This document shows positions 39,491 through 49,073 of a DNA stretch of 64,000 nucleotides, in pieces. How positions within the stretch are numbered: position 1 is the first letter of the stretch; each line of letters opens with the position of its first letter. The notes under the pieces are model-generated. The model saw only the letters and a list, made by a program, of their open reading frames with translations. It did not search any database and was not told where the DNA came from. The translations under genes were made by a program, and so were the position numbers. Source of the stretch: a cyanobacterium PCC 7702 (GTDB lineage Bacteria; Cyanobacteriota; Cyanobacteriia; Cyanobacteriales; Nostocaceae). Location: contig KB235926.1 in the NCBI GenBank assembly GCA_000332255.1, positions 2,306,734 through 2,370,733 on the forward strand, read 5' to 3'.

Positions 39491-40537
39491 TTAATTGAGA
39501 TTTTCTAAACGGATACGAGGATCGGCAAATTTAAGCAGCAAATCTGCTATTAAGTTACCAACTATAAGCAAAACCGCCCCCATAACTAAACTAGCCATAA
39601 GCAAATAAAGATCCTGAGCTTGCACTGCTTGTAAGGTCAATCTTCCCAAACCAGGCCAGTTAAAGAAAAATTCTGCGATAAATGCACCGCTGAGTAAACC
39701 TGCTAATTCGAATCCCAACAAAGTGATTAGGGGGTTGATGGCATTACGCAAAGCGTGAACGTAAATGACTCGATTTTCTGGCAATCCCTTAGCACGAGCT
39801 GTTTGAATATAATCTTGGCGCAGCACATCCAGCATCTCACCGCGAGTAATGCGCTGCAAACCAGCAAAACTAGTGATACTCAAGGCCATGGTAGGTAAAA
39901 TCATGTGCCAGGCGATATCCATGATTTTGCCAAACCATGTCAGGTCGTTGTGGTTGATGCTAGTCATACCACCAACTGGAAATAAAGGGGCGGTGATTTG
40001 GGCAAAAATCAGCAGTAACAAAGCGGTGATAAAGCTGGGAAATCCTTGTCCAGCATAGCTAAGTAGTTGCAAAACCCGATCTAGCAACTGATTTTGCTTG
40101 ACTGCGGCTATAATTCCTAAAGGAATAGCGATCGCCCAGGTGACAAGCAAAGATGCGATCGCTAATAACAACGTTGCCGGTACTCGTTCCCAAATCAGAG
40201 AGGCTACAGAGCGCTGGTAAACAAAACTCGTGCCAAAATCGCCCTTAGTTATTATTTGCCGAAGCCAAAGAACATACTGCTCAGGCCAAGACTTGTCCAA
40301 CCCAAATTGTCGCTTCAGTTCCTCAATTCGCTCTGGGGAAATTTTTGGGTTTTGTCGCAACGTATCCACGTAATCACCAGGAGCAAGTTGAATAATAAAA
40401 AATGACAACGCTGAAGCTAACAACAAAGTTAACAATGCCTGCAATACCCGCTTGAGAATATAAAGGAAAGTCTCGCTCGTAACTAGCCCCATCAGCCAAT
40501 CCCGACTGGCTTGCAAGGAAATTTTTGTTGTAATCAT
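39491..40537 (-). CDS. Peptide-type ABC transporter permease (DppB/OppB family)
   Basis: A 348-residue inner-membrane permease subunit with about six transmembrane helices. Hallmarks are the N-terminal FFIIQLAPGDYVDTLRQNP segment, FGTSFVYQRSV, and the EAA-like cytoplasmic motif YIQTARAKGLPENRVIYVHALRNA. It should form the channel of a dipeptide/oligopeptide (or related) importer with a DppC-type partner, a binding protein and ATPases. None of these partners is nearby; in cyanobacteria such genes are often dispersed. Substrate unknown. Confidence 0.92.
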   Translation of the reverse strand: MITTKISLQASRDWLMGLVTSETFLYILKRVLQALLTLLLASALSFFIIQLAPGDYVDTLRQNPKISPERIEELKRQFGLDKSWPEQYVLWLRQIITKGDFGTSFVYQRSVASLIWERVPATLLLAIASLLVTWAIAIPLGIIAAVKQNQLLDRVLQLLSYAGQGFPSFITALLLLIFAQITAPLFPVGGMTSINHNDLTWFGKIMDIAWHMILPTMALSITSFAGLQRITRGEMLDVLRQDYIQTARAKGLPENRVIYVHALRNAINPLITLLGFELAGLLSGAFIAEFFFNWPGLGRLTLQAVQAQDLYLLMASLVMGAVLLIVGNLIADLLLKFADPRIRLENLN

Positions 40538-40617
40538 TTGCCAATTCCGAGAGTAAGTTACCTGAAAAGAATTTATATTTTTTAAATATCATTAAATCTC
40601 CAGCCGGTGACCGTTGA

Positions 40618-41136
40618 CTAATATTCGACCAGGGTAATAATTGGCACATCCGGCAGATTTTGACGCCCTTGTAAATCTCGTAGCTCGATGATAAACCCAA
40701 ATCCTACCAGTTGACAGCCAATTTTATTTACCAGTTGGGCTGTGGCTTTTGCAGTTCCGCCGGTGGCAATCAAATCATCTACAATTAACACTCGACTGTC
40801 TGGATTTAAAGCATCCTGATGCACTTGCAAACAGTCTGTACCGTACTCTAGCTGATATTCTATAGAATGTACTGCTGCTGGTAGCTTACCTGGTTTGCGA
40901 ACAGGAATAAAGCCAGCTCCAATTTTATATGCCAAGGGGGTTCCGAACATAAAGCCCCGCGACTCTATTCCTACCACGTAGTCTGCCTTGAGTTGAGCAT
41001 CGAGAATTTTTTGGGCAAACAAATCAATGGTATAGCGTAGTCCTTCTGGATGCCGTAAAAGTGTAGTGATGTCTCGAAATAAAATTCCAGGCTTAGGAAA
41101 ATCTGGAATATCGCGAATTAAAGATTTGAGATCCAT
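40618..41136 (-). CDS. apt: Adenine phosphoribosyltransferase
   Basis: A 172-residue purine salvage enzyme converting adenine and PRPP to AMP. The PRPP-binding motif [14 protein letters not shown] and the segments [15 protein letters not shown] and [10 protein letters not shown] are characteristic. Full length. It lies 80 bases upstream of the peptide permease on the minus strand. Purine synthesis genes purL and purF are a few kilobases away. Confidence 0.97.
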   Translation of the reverse strand: MDLKSLIRDIPDFPKPGILFRDITTLLRHPEGLRYTIDLFAQKILDAQLKADYVVGIESRGFMFGTPLAYKIGAGFIPVRKPGKLPAAVHSIEYQLEYGTDCLQVHQDALNPDSRVLIVDDLIATGGTAKATAQLVNKIGCQLVGFGFIIELRDLQGRQNLPDVPIITLVEY

Positions 41137-41564
41137 ACATGTAAGCTCGCTGGAATTAAGGTATACTTTTTCACTCTAGACTAGGGGAAAAATCGGCATG
41201 CAATCGGAACTAAAAGGTTAAACCCACTTTTTCTTGAGCCTTATCCTTTTATGTTATGTATGCAGTGGTTGCGGGCGTGTACCTGACAAATCGTACACTA
41301 TAATGTCATACGCGTGGAACTGGCACTGTTTTGCTATCCATTGACGATTATCCCGATCTACACCAAGCTAAAAATGATTGGAACCAAACAGGAGATAAAT
41401 TTATGCTTTGAAAACTTTCATTTGGAACTTAAAAACTTATCAATGGAACCCGTCAGCAATGTAATTGTATCTAGCAGTATGTAATTGCTGCAAACATTGT
41501 GGAAGCGAACTATCTTCTCAAATGAGTTTTAACAAGTCTATTACTGTTGTACAAGGTATTTATA
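41137..41564. promoter_or_regulatory. Divergent intergenic region with inverted repeat beside a TATAAT
   Basis: About 430 bases between apt and the DUF3038 gene. GTGTAC (41277-41282) and GTACAC (41293-41298) form an inverted repeat with a 10-base spacer, directly followed by TATAAT (41299-41304). This could be an operator overlapping a -35 region. It does not fit the NtcA GTA-N8-TAC spacing. Confidence 0.4.
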
Positions 41565-42191
41565 ATGAATGTCTCCACTAGTTTAACGCCTTATAGCAAT
41601 CCTACTTCTCAGTCGCCGCCAATGATTTTAGATACTTTACCCGATCCTGCCATAGAAGGACAGGGATGCCCTAGAAGAGCGCGAGTAGAAATCGACTTGA
41701 TTTTACTGGCGATAGAAGCTTTAGAGCTTGGCGGTTCCGAGGCAATATTGGCGTTTGCCGAAGAGTTAGATTTAAAAGGAATTATTAAAGATAGGGTGAA
41801 TTTGTGGCGAATGCGTAGCAGCAATCCTTTGAGAAGGGCGCATATCCGTCGTTCTTTAAGTATTGTAGAAGCAAAAGCCTTAGTGATTATTGCTTGTTAC
41901 TTAGCACGTCGGTTAACAGCTGTCATTCGCCAGTTGCTCGTGATTTATCAACAGCTGAGTGAAAAACAAATTCCTCTGGAGCAAAATTTGCGCTTATCTA
42001 GTTATCTAGAACGCTTTAGAGCTCATTTTAAAAGTCGTATGAATCCGCGACGTTCCAGTGTACTAGCATTAAATTCAGATGAAGATTTAGATCGGTTGGC
42101 GATAGAATTGTTAGCTAAATTACTATTCTGTACTGGTACGGCTGGAATGCAGCGATTGTGGATTAGTCTTTTTGACGGTGAAGTAGAATGA
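41565..42191 (+). CDS. DUF3038 domain protein
   Basis: A 208-residue mostly helical protein. The core (CPRRARVEIDLILLAIEALE, then RVNLWRMRSSNPLRR and VEAKALVIIACYLA) matches DUF3038, a family confined largely to cyanobacteria. Function unknown. I chose the ATG at 41565 over a TTG at 41547. Its stop overlaps the next gene's ATG by four bases (ATGA at 42188), so the two are translationally coupled; DUF3038 and DUF4335 genes are commonly adjacent, suggesting a shared role. Confidence 0.88.
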   Translation: MNVSTSLTPYSNPTSQSPPMILDTLPDPAIEGQGCPRRARVEIDLILLAIEALELGGSEAILAFAEELDLKGIIKDRVNLWRMRSSNPLRRAHIRRSLSIVEAKALVIIACYLARRLTAVIRQLLVIYQQLSEKQIPLEQNLRLSSYLERFRAHFKSRMNPRRSSVLALNSDEDLDRLAIELLAKLLFCTGTAGMQRLWISLFDGEVE

Positions 42192-43648
42192 ATATTCAAC
42201 GTAAGTACAGCCTACCTAATTGCACGTTAATCTTAGAGGGTTTAAGTGATGTTACCAGGACGTCGCAGTACCAAGAACTGCGTCCGACGCTATTAATATT
42301 AGTGAATGCAGAATGTCATTTATCTGGCTGCAATCAACCTTTATCTGGAGGAAGGGAATTTTTTGAGAGTTTGGTGAGAACAGTTAGTGCTTACGCGCAG
42401 GAATTTTTGAGCAACGTTACTCATCCCCAAGCCCATAATTTTGAGTCAGAGTTAGTGCAATTGCAAAGAATTGATACTAACTGCCACAGGCTAATCGTGC
42501 ATTCAGAAAATTCTGGGTCGGATTCGCAGCTGCCAGGTGGTGAAAATGGTAAGCAGCCCATCCAAATAGATTTAAATATAGTGCAGTTATTCGACTTGGT
42601 AGAGGCTGTCGACCAATTTTTTGCCGATAGCCAAACTTTACCAGAGCTATCGCTGGAATTGCAACCTGTACCCAGACGCTATGGTGCCAACAATCAAGCT
42701 TTAGCCAAACAGGTATTGCCAGCTAGTGTTGGGTTAACAAGTTTAGCAGCAGCAGCGATCGCTTTTGGCATGATATCGCCTCCGGAAGTTCGTCCACCTC
42801 AGCCTAGAGTACCCCAGCGTTCGAACTCCCCTACATCGAATGTCAATACTTCTACGCCTGCAACTGCTAAAGATCCCCAAATAGCTGCTACTTCTTCGGC
42901 ATCACCTTTGGCAACAACTAAAAGTCTTACACCTACCTCTTCTCCTGCTGCTGTTCCAAATTTAGAAGCACTTTTAAACACAGTTCCAGAAATTACTGAT
43001 GCATCTCAATTACGTGCATTAAATCGACAAATTTATAATCAAATCAACCCTGCTTGGAACAATCGCCAAGCAATCAAGCAGGATGCAGTTTTTCGCGTCG
43101 GTGTGGCAGCAGATGGTGCAATTATCGGTTACAAAGCTGTTAATTCCCAAGCTAATCAAGTTGTCGATTTTACTCCTTTACCTAGCTTGCTTTACAATCC
43201 TGCCAATCGGGTTTCCGTGACCAAGGAACCGATCGCCCAGTTTAAAGTAGTTTTTACCAAAGAAGGCATTCTCCAAGTTAGCCCTTGGCGGGGATATACT
43301 AAAACTCCAGATGTAGTTGGCAACAAAATTACTGACCCCAATCAAATTCAACAGTTAAGTCAAAAACTCTACAGCGTTCTTCGCGAAAATTGGCACGGAA
43401 CTCCTACTTTCACCCGAGACTTGAAGTATCGAGTAGCAGTCAATCAAGATGGTGTAATTGCTGATTACGAACCACTTAACCAACCAGCCTTTGATTATTT
43501 TCGCGAGACTCCTTTACCGCAGATGTTCCAAAGTATTTATGGATCTAATTCTGCTCCTCCAAACACCAAACAACCCCTTGCTCACTTGGAAGTGATATTT
43601 CAACCCAGCGGGAAATTGCAGGTTATGCCTTGGCGGGGTTATAAATAA
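42188..43648 (+). CDS. DUF4335 domain protein
   Basis: A 486-residue protein. The N-terminal 170 or so residues (RKYSLPNCTLILEGLSD, LRPTLLILVNAECHLSG) match DUF4335. A hydrophobic helix (about 182-200, ASVGLTSLAAAAIAFGMI) anchors it in a membrane. A Pro/Ser/Thr-rich linker (about 200-260) leads to two repeated C-terminal modules (about 270-375 and 385-486), each with a pattern of N-QIN-P or NWHGTPTF, Y-V-V..DG.I..Y and ending in PWRGY(T/K). The repeat is clear by eye. Coupled to the DUF3038 gene. Function unknown. Confidence 0.87.
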   Translation: MNIQRKYSLPNCTLILEGLSDVTRTSQYQELRPTLLILVNAECHLSGCNQPLSGGREFFESLVRTVSAYAQEFLSNVTHPQAHNFESELVQLQRIDTNCHRLIVHSENSGSDSQLPGGENGKQPIQIDLNIVQLFDLVEAVDQFFADSQTLPELSLELQPVPRRYGANNQALAKQVLPASVGLTSLAAAAIAFGMISPPEVRPPQPRVPQRSNSPTSNVNTSTPATAKDPQIAATSSASPLATTKSLTPTSSPAAVPNLEALLNTVPEITDASQLRALNRQIYNQINPAWNNRQAIKQDAVFRVGVAADGAIIGYKAVNSQANQVVDFTPLPSLLYNPANRVSVTKEPIAQFKVVFTKEGILQVSPWRGYTKTPDVVGNKITDPNQIQQLSQKLYSVLRENWHGTPTFTRDLKYRVAVNQDGVIADYEPLNQPAFDYFRETPLPQMFQSIYGSNSAPPNTKQPLAHLEVIFQPSGKLQVMPWRGYK

Positions 43649-43661
43649 GATTATCTGTTAT

Positions 43662-45935
43662 CTAACGAACTATTCTGCGCATGTAATTTCCCCATAATTG
43701 GGCGGCTTGAGCACTACTACCAAAGGTGGGGGAGTTATTGTCGTTACCCAGCCAGACACCGGTGACCAAGCGGCGACTGGGAATAAAACCAATAAACCAC
43801 AGGTCAACATTTTTATCTGTGGTACCTGTTTTCCCGGATACTGCCAGGTCGTCAATGGCAGCATTGGTACCAGTACCGCTTGTTACTACTCCACGCAGCA
43901 AACGAGTCATGGTATCGGCTACCTCCGTTCGCAGCACGCGTCTGTTAGCATCGCTATCTTGATCGAAGGAGTAGATAACGCGGCAAGTTTTTAAGTTATT
44001 GCGGTCTTTGCAATCGCTGCTGTCTAGGATGCGGTTGATAGCGTGGGGACGGTTCCAGACCCCGCGATTGGCAATAGCGCCAAAAGCACCAGTCATTTCC
44101 AAAACATTGACCACGCTTTGACCCAATACCAAGCCGGGAACTGGGTCTAGCTCTGATTTGATTCCCAAGCGCCTGGCCATACTAACAACTTTATTCAATC
44201 CTATTTGTCTGGCAACTCTGAGGGCAATAGGGTTTTCTGATTGGGCTAGTCCGGTGGCAATATCTAAACTAACATCAGCACCCGCCCGACAAGGTTTGTA
44301 GGTAAAACCTTGCCATGTCAAAGGAGCGCAGGAGTAGGTTGTATCTGGCGAAATTCCTTGCTCTATGGCTGCAGTATAGGTAAAAATTTTAAAGGTTGAG
44401 CCTGGCTGTCTTTGAGCTTGAACAGCGCGATTGAACTGACTTTTTGTGTAGTCGGTACCGCCCACCATTGCCAAGATGGCGCCAGTACTGGAATCTAGGG
44501 TAACTATTGCTCCTTGAGAAAAACGGAAATTGCTACCAGCGCCTTTGATGTAGTTGCGCAAAGCTGTTTCTGCCTGTGATTGCATGGCAGGGTCGAGCTG
44601 AGTTTCAATAATAAAATTGCCTTCGCTTGCTATGTCTTTTCCCAGGATAGATTCTAGTTCTTGGAAGACGTAACTGTAAAAATAGGGGGCAATGGTTTTG
44701 GCTTGGCGTTCGCAGACTCTGGGGCTAACTTCCACAGGCGATCGCCTCGCTCGGTTGTACTCGTCCTGTTTAATTTTGCCTGCATCCAGCATCCGCCGCA
44801 GTACGCGATTGCGGTATTCAATTATTCTTCTTTTACTTTCGTTATCGCCGCAAAAGTTAAAGCTGTTCGGTCCTGGTAAAATGCCTACTAATGTGGCTGC
44901 TTCCGCTAGAGTTAATTCTTTGGCTGATTTATCAAAGTAGTATTTAGCAGCGTCTTCAAATCCGGAAGTGTCGGCTCCTAAAAACACTCGATTTAAATAG
45001 GTCAGCAGAATGTCGTCTTTGCTATAAAATACTTCTAGCTTTAACGAGACAATTGCTTCTCTTAATTTTCGACCTAAAGAATCCTGTCTGCCTACATATT
45101 CACGGAATAAACTCCGAGCTACTTGCTGGGTTACGGTACTGGCTCCTTGCTGAAAATCGCCGCTTTTGGTATTGATAATTATGGCTCGCAAAATTCCATA
45201 GGGATCGACGCCAAAGTGCCAGTAGTAGCGACTGTCTTCTGAAGCGATGACAGCAGCTGGTAAGTAGGGACCAAAGTCTTGCAGGCGCTTCATGTCAACG
45301 TGAGAAGTGGTGCGCGGCTGGCGCAGTGGTGTTTCTCCATCACGGGCGTATACAATGACTGGAGCGCGGGTTGCTGTTGGTAGGGGTCTGACGGAGAATT
45401 TGAGCCATTCTACACCGATAATTAATGCTATCAAGGCGCTAACACCGCCAATTCCGTAAGCTCCCCAAGTGGCTGCTTTGATGTACCAAGGAGGTGGATC
45501 TACGTATTGCAGGCGCACGGAAGCAGCAAGTTCTGGTGGTCCCAAAGTCAGAATATCGCCGTGACGAAGTTCCAAGGAGGTAATGCGCCGCTTTCCACGA
45601 TAAATTCCGTTGGTGGAGTTTTCGTCTTTGATGACGAAGACTGGTTTCCTTTGCGTAGAGTCTCGTGATAGCGACAGGTGAATTTGGCTGACAACCGGAT
45701 TGCGTACCACAATGTCGCAGGATTTAGAACTGCGACCGAGTACGTAGCGATCGCCTAACAGAGGATATACTTCTGCTTTATCTGTTCCCGCATCCTGTAC
45801 CCAAAGTTCTGGTACTCTCGCATTGGGCTTGAGTGCTAGTTTGGAAAAATCTACCCTAGCTTGAATTGTTTGCACTGCTTGGGTTATCTGACCAAGCAAT
45901 GTTTGTGGTTTGTGAGGAGGTTGGGGGGAACTCAT
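43662..45935 (-). CDS. Class A penicillin-binding protein (PBP1A family) with N-terminal FHA domain
   Basis: A 757-residue bifunctional peptidoglycan synthase. Residues about 55-145 form an FHA phosphothreonine-binding domain (LGRSSKSCDIVV, SQIHLSL, NSTNGIYRG). One transmembrane helix (about 155-176) precedes the GT51 glycosyltransferase domain with catalytic Glu233 (ASEDSRYY) and STVTQQVAR. The transpeptidase follows, with Ser513 in STFK and a KTGTT motif near the C-terminus. The cytoplasmic FHA domain suggests control by Ser/Thr kinases; FHA-PBP fusions are known in other cyanobacteria. It is convergent with the DUF4335 gene, with 13 bases between stops. Confidence 0.95.
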   Translation of the reverse strand: MSSPQPPHKPQTLLGQITQAVQTIQARVDFSKLALKPNARVPELWVQDAGTDKAEVYPLLGDRYVLGRSSKSCDIVVRNPVVSQIHLSLSRDSTQRKPVFVIKDENSTNGIYRGKRRITSLELRHGDILTLGPPELAASVRLQYVDPPPWYIKAATWGAYGIGGVSALIALIIGVEWLKFSVRPLPTATRAPVIVYARDGETPLRQPRTTSHVDMKRLQDFGPYLPAAVIASEDSRYYWHFGVDPYGILRAIIINTKSGDFQQGASTVTQQVARSLFREYVGRQDSLGRKLREAIVSLKLEVFYSKDDILLTYLNRVFLGADTSGFEDAAKYYFDKSAKELTLAEAATLVGILPGPNSFNFCGDNESKRRIIEYRNRVLRRMLDAGKIKQDEYNRARRSPVEVSPRVCERQAKTIAPYFYSYVFQELESILGKDIASEGNFIIETQLDPAMQSQAETALRNYIKGAGSNFRFSQGAIVTLDSSTGAILAMVGGTDYTKSQFNRAVQAQRQPGSTFKIFTYTAAIEQGISPDTTYSCAPLTWQGFTYKPCRAGADVSLDIATGLAQSENPIALRVARQIGLNKVVSMARRLGIKSELDPVPGLVLGQSVVNVLEMTGAFGAIANRGVWNRPHAINRILDSSDCKDRNNLKTCRVIYSFDQDSDANRRVLRTEVADTMTRLLRGVVTSGTGTNAAIDDLAVSGKTGTTDKNVDLWFIGFIPSRRLVTGVWLGNDNNSPTFGSSAQAAQLWGNYMRRIVR

Positions 45936-46736
45936 CGGCTAAACAGACCACATTTAGTAACGGAAGAATTGGGCGAACTGCAATCTCAATATTTGTACTC
46001 CACCATTGTACTCATAAGCCCATGAAGACTTTGGCTGTACAGATTCGTTCTCTATTTCCCAAATAATATTGTAGTCTGCCTTGTTTTGTTAATTTTGTCA
46101 CTTGTTTTTGTAGCTTCATAATTTTTCTTCTTTTGGAAAATTTCTATTTATAAAGCTGCTTTGAAAACGACAAAAGACAAAACAGTATAGTTCCAACTTG
46201 TGACAGGGAAATGGCAATTTTGCCCGGTCTTGGCTTTAATTGATACATTTGCCACTGTTTGACTACTACTTATTCTTGTCTGATTTTTGACCGTCTTGCC
46301 AGCTTCTTAGAAGTGGCAGCTTTTGAGTGTAGGTTTTCCATTACCCTTGGAAATGCGATCGCCGCACAGAAAGAATCATTTTTCACCAGTGGTCTTTTGC
46401 TTGTGTTGAAACTTTGTTACTTGTTTTTTTAAATTTTTTTAAAAAAGCGATAGCTTCCGCTGATACAGCAACCACCGGTGGAGACTTTTTGTATCTTGTT
46501 GACCAAAATCGCAGGATAATGTAGGTGCTAGCGGCTTTTTCTCACCTACATTAAGTATATATACTTTTGTATAGTAATATAAAATAAAAGATATAAAGTA
46601 ACTTTTAGTAAAGTTTGACTAAATTCCACGAAGCAACATGGGAATAGTCGAACTAGTATTTGTTGAGCTGATAAGATGCCGAATGGCAGAACTGGGGAAA
46701 AAATTTTCATTATAAATCGAAGAGGTAAATAAGGGA
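45936..46736. other. Long divergent intergenic region
   Basis: About 800 bases between the PBP gene and the UbiB-like gene. It contains the palindrome CCACCGGTGG (46472-46481) followed by a T-run, the 11-bp inverted repeat listed next and the palindrome AAGTATATATACTT (46553-46566). The right end is strongly AT-rich and likely holds the UbiB-like promoter. No gene seen. Confidence 0.45.
46517..46553. repeat. Perfect 11-bp inverted repeat
   Basis: TAATGTAGGTG (46517-46527) and CACCTACATTA (46543-46553) with a 15-base spacer, directly adjoining AAGTATATATACTT. It may be an operator, an RNA hairpin or a repeat element. Confidence 0.7.
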
Positions 46737-48458
46737 GTGAATCCGCAAACCCTTACACAAAATAGTCTACGCTACGATCCAGATGCGATTGCTCGCTACT
46801 ACCGCTATCGTCCCTGGCTAGTCTGGGCAAGGGCAATAGTAATTATTTGGAATTTTGCAAGTTTTATTCTTAGCCTGAAGTGGGATGAATGGCGTGAGCG
46901 AGTAGAGGAAAATAAATACAAACGAGCTGCCCAACTGCGGCAAATACTAACACGCCTGGGTCCTACTTTCATTAAGGTTGGTCAAGCTTTATCCACACGA
47001 CCGGACTTAGTACGCAAAGATTTCTTAGAGGAACTGGTAAAATTGCAAGATCAACTACCGCCGTTCGATAACGCGATCGCCTACCAATTGATCGAAACTG
47101 AACTAGGTCGCCCAGTCAACGAAATTTTTAGCGAACTGTCTCCCACTCCTGTTGCTGCTGCTAGCTTGGGTCAAGTATACCGAGGACGCTTGCACAGCGG
47201 CGAAGAAGTAGCAGTCAAAGTACAACGTCCGAACTTACGTCCGGTTCTGAGTCTCGATCTTTATTTATTGCGATGGGCCGCTAACTGGCTGTCTCCTTGG
47301 TTACCTCTCAATCTTGGTCACGACCTCACTTTGATTGTAGATGAATTTGGTACCAAGCTATTCGAGGAGATAGATTATCTCAACGAAGGTCGCAATGCCG
47401 AAAAATTTGCTACTAACTTCCGCAACGATCCGCGCATCAAAGTTCCGGTAATTTACTGGCGTTATACTTCCAGGCGCGTTTTAACTCTAGAGTGGCTCAA
47501 CGGTTTCAAGCTTACCGACACTCAAAGAATCCGCGAAGCCGGTTTAGACCCAGAATCAATTATAGAAATTGGCGTCACTTCAGGTTTGCAGCAATTATTG
47601 GAACATGGTTTCTTTCATGCCGATCCCCATCCCGGCAATTTATTTGCCATGCCCGATGGTAGAATGGGCTACATAGACTTCGGCATGATGGATCAGTTGG
47701 ATGAAGTCACCAAGGAAACTCTCGTAGATGCGATAGTGCATCTGATCAACAAAGACTACGCCGACCTAGCCCAAGATTATGTCAAGTTAGGTTTCCTGAC
47801 CCCAGAAACAGATATTCGCCCCATCATACCAGCATTAGAAGCACTGTTGGGAGATGCTATTAGCAAAAATGTTGGCGATTTTAACTTCAAAACGATTACA
47901 GATAAATTCTCGGAATTAATGTACGACTATCCTTTCCGAGTACCCGCCAAATTTGCTTTAATTATCCGTTCCTTAGTGACGCAAGAAGGTATTGCTCTTA
48001 GCCTCAACCCAAATTTCAAAATTGTGGAAGTGGCCTATCCCTACGTAGCACGACGGTTGCTAACAGGTGAATCTCCTCAGCTGCGACGACGCTTGCTCAA
48101 CGTCCTGTTTAAGGATGGTAAATTCCAATGGCAGCGGCTAGAAAATATGATCGCGATCGCCCGCACCAATACAGATTTTGATGTGTTACCCACAGCTAAA
48201 TTAGGATTGCAATATCTCCTGTCAGATGAAGGAAAGTTTTTGCGCCGACAACTAGTATTAGCCCTGACTGAAGACGATCGCCTGCATACGGAGGAAGTAC
48301 AGCGTTTGTGGAATCTAGTCAAAGATGACTTTACCCCAGATCGGTTGTTAAACGTGGCGATCGGGGTTTTGACAGAGTTATCTAGAGAGGGAGTTGCAGC
48401 TATCTTACCATCGGTTACTGCTCTGACTACTTCTGGATTATTAACAGGGAAAAAGTAG
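46737..48458 (+). CDS. ABC1/UbiB-family atypical kinase (AarF)
   Basis: A 573-residue protein of the ABC1/ADCK/UbiB family. The KxGQ motif appears as FIKVGQALSTRPD (about 80-92), the Ala-rich loop as AASLGQVYRG, the Lys of VAVKVQRP follows, and the metal-binding HADPHPGNLF and DFGMMDQLD motifs are intact. Hydrophobic C-terminal residues may contact membrane. Members support prenylquinone metabolism, here possibly plastoquinone or tocopherol; cyanobacteria carry several paralogues. The start is GTG at 46737; the purine-rich AAGGGAG is very close, so an alternative nearby start cannot be excluded. Confidence 0.92.
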   Translation: MNPQTLTQNSLRYDPDAIARYYRYRPWLVWARAIVIIWNFASFILSLKWDEWRERVEENKYKRAAQLRQILTRLGPTFIKVGQALSTRPDLVRKDFLEELVKLQDQLPPFDNAIAYQLIETELGRPVNEIFSELSPTPVAAASLGQVYRGRLHSGEEVAVKVQRPNLRPVLSLDLYLLRWAANWLSPWLPLNLGHDLTLIVDEFGTKLFEEIDYLNEGRNAEKFATNFRNDPRIKVPVIYWRYTSRRVLTLEWLNGFKLTDTQRIREAGLDPESIIEIGVTSGLQQLLEHGFFHADPHPGNLFAMPDGRMGYIDFGMMDQLDEVTKETLVDAIVHLINKDYADLAQDYVKLGFLTPETDIRPIIPALEALLGDAISKNVGDFNFKTITDKFSELMYDYPFRVPAKFALIIRSLVTQEGIALSLNPNFKIVEVAYPYVARRLLTGESPQLRRRLLNVLFKDGKFQWQRLENMIAIARTNTDFDVLPTAKLGLQYLLSDEGKFLRRQLVLALTEDDRLHTEEVQRLWNLVKDDFTPDRLLNVAIGVLTELSREGVAAILPSVTALTTSGLLTGKK

Positions 48459-48519
48459 GAATGAAAAAGGTAAAATCTTTTTACTGCCTTTGTACTTTTT
48501 CATCAAAATTTGGAGTTTC

Positions 48520-48897
48520 ATGTACTACTCTTCTCCCCTACAACCACCATATTTACTACTAGTTTTTGGGCTGTTGATCGCGTTAACTTCTGGTTTAGCT
48601 CTTGCTGGAACGCTGAAATTAATAGCAGAGAAATGGCAAAGTAAGGATGCGCCCAATTCTAGCCAGAAGCGGTTAAATAACCAATTACAACTACCATTTC
48701 TGGGAATAACCGCTGGTGTAGGTTTATTTTTGTGTTCAGGTTTTGAAATATTTGGTTTTCCACCCTTACTTTCCTATGGAATGGGTATACCATTGACGAT
48801 TTTCACTTGCTTGTTTGTGTGGTTACAACTAAAAAGTATGTTAGTTTATGTAGAACAGCGAGGAATCAAGTCTCTAGATTTAGATTCTTTCAGTTAG
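48520..48897 (+). CDS. Conserved hypothetical membrane protein
   Basis: A 125-residue protein with three hydrophobic segments (about 10-33, 56-75 and 78-100), the first two separated by a hydrophilic loop (EKWQSKDAPNSSQKRL). I recognise no named family but it looks like a typical small cyanobacterial membrane protein. The ATG at 48520 has a GGAG seven bases upstream, which decides against a longer in-frame start at 48490. It follows the UbiB-like gene by about 60 bases, possibly in the same transcript. Confidence 0.78.
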   Translation: MYYSSPLQPPYLLLVFGLLIALTSGLALAGTLKLIAEKWQSKDAPNSSQKRLNNQLQLPFLGITAGVGLFLCSGFEIFGFPPLLSYGMGIPLTIFTCLFVWLQLKSMLVYVEQRGIKSLDLDSFS

Positions 48898-48989
48898 TAG
48901 CAGCAATAATGAGGATGAATTTGTTTGTAATTTAGTAGAAGGTCAGTTTAGCTTTCTACTATTTTTTTATAGGAATTAAAAGGTAGTTT

Positions 48990-49073
48990 AAGTCCTAAGT
49001 GAGAATTTTTTCTGGGCTCAAGCCCTAACTACAAACTTTTTTTGGGTGTTCAAGTCCTGACTAAAAAAATTTT
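48990..49073. repeat. Degenerate tandem repeat, about 30-32 bp unit
   Basis: Three units begin at 48990, 49020 and 49052, each starting AAGYCCTRA and continuing through an A-rich part into a T-run and GGG. The third overlaps the 3' end of the glycosyltransferase gene. Similar 'AAGCCCTAACTACAAAC' phrases are, from memory, common intergenic repeats in filamentous cyanobacteria. Confidence 0.6.

Noticed and set aside
41277-41298. NtcA site
   Set aside because: The inverted GTAC motifs are too far apart for GTA-N8-TAC.
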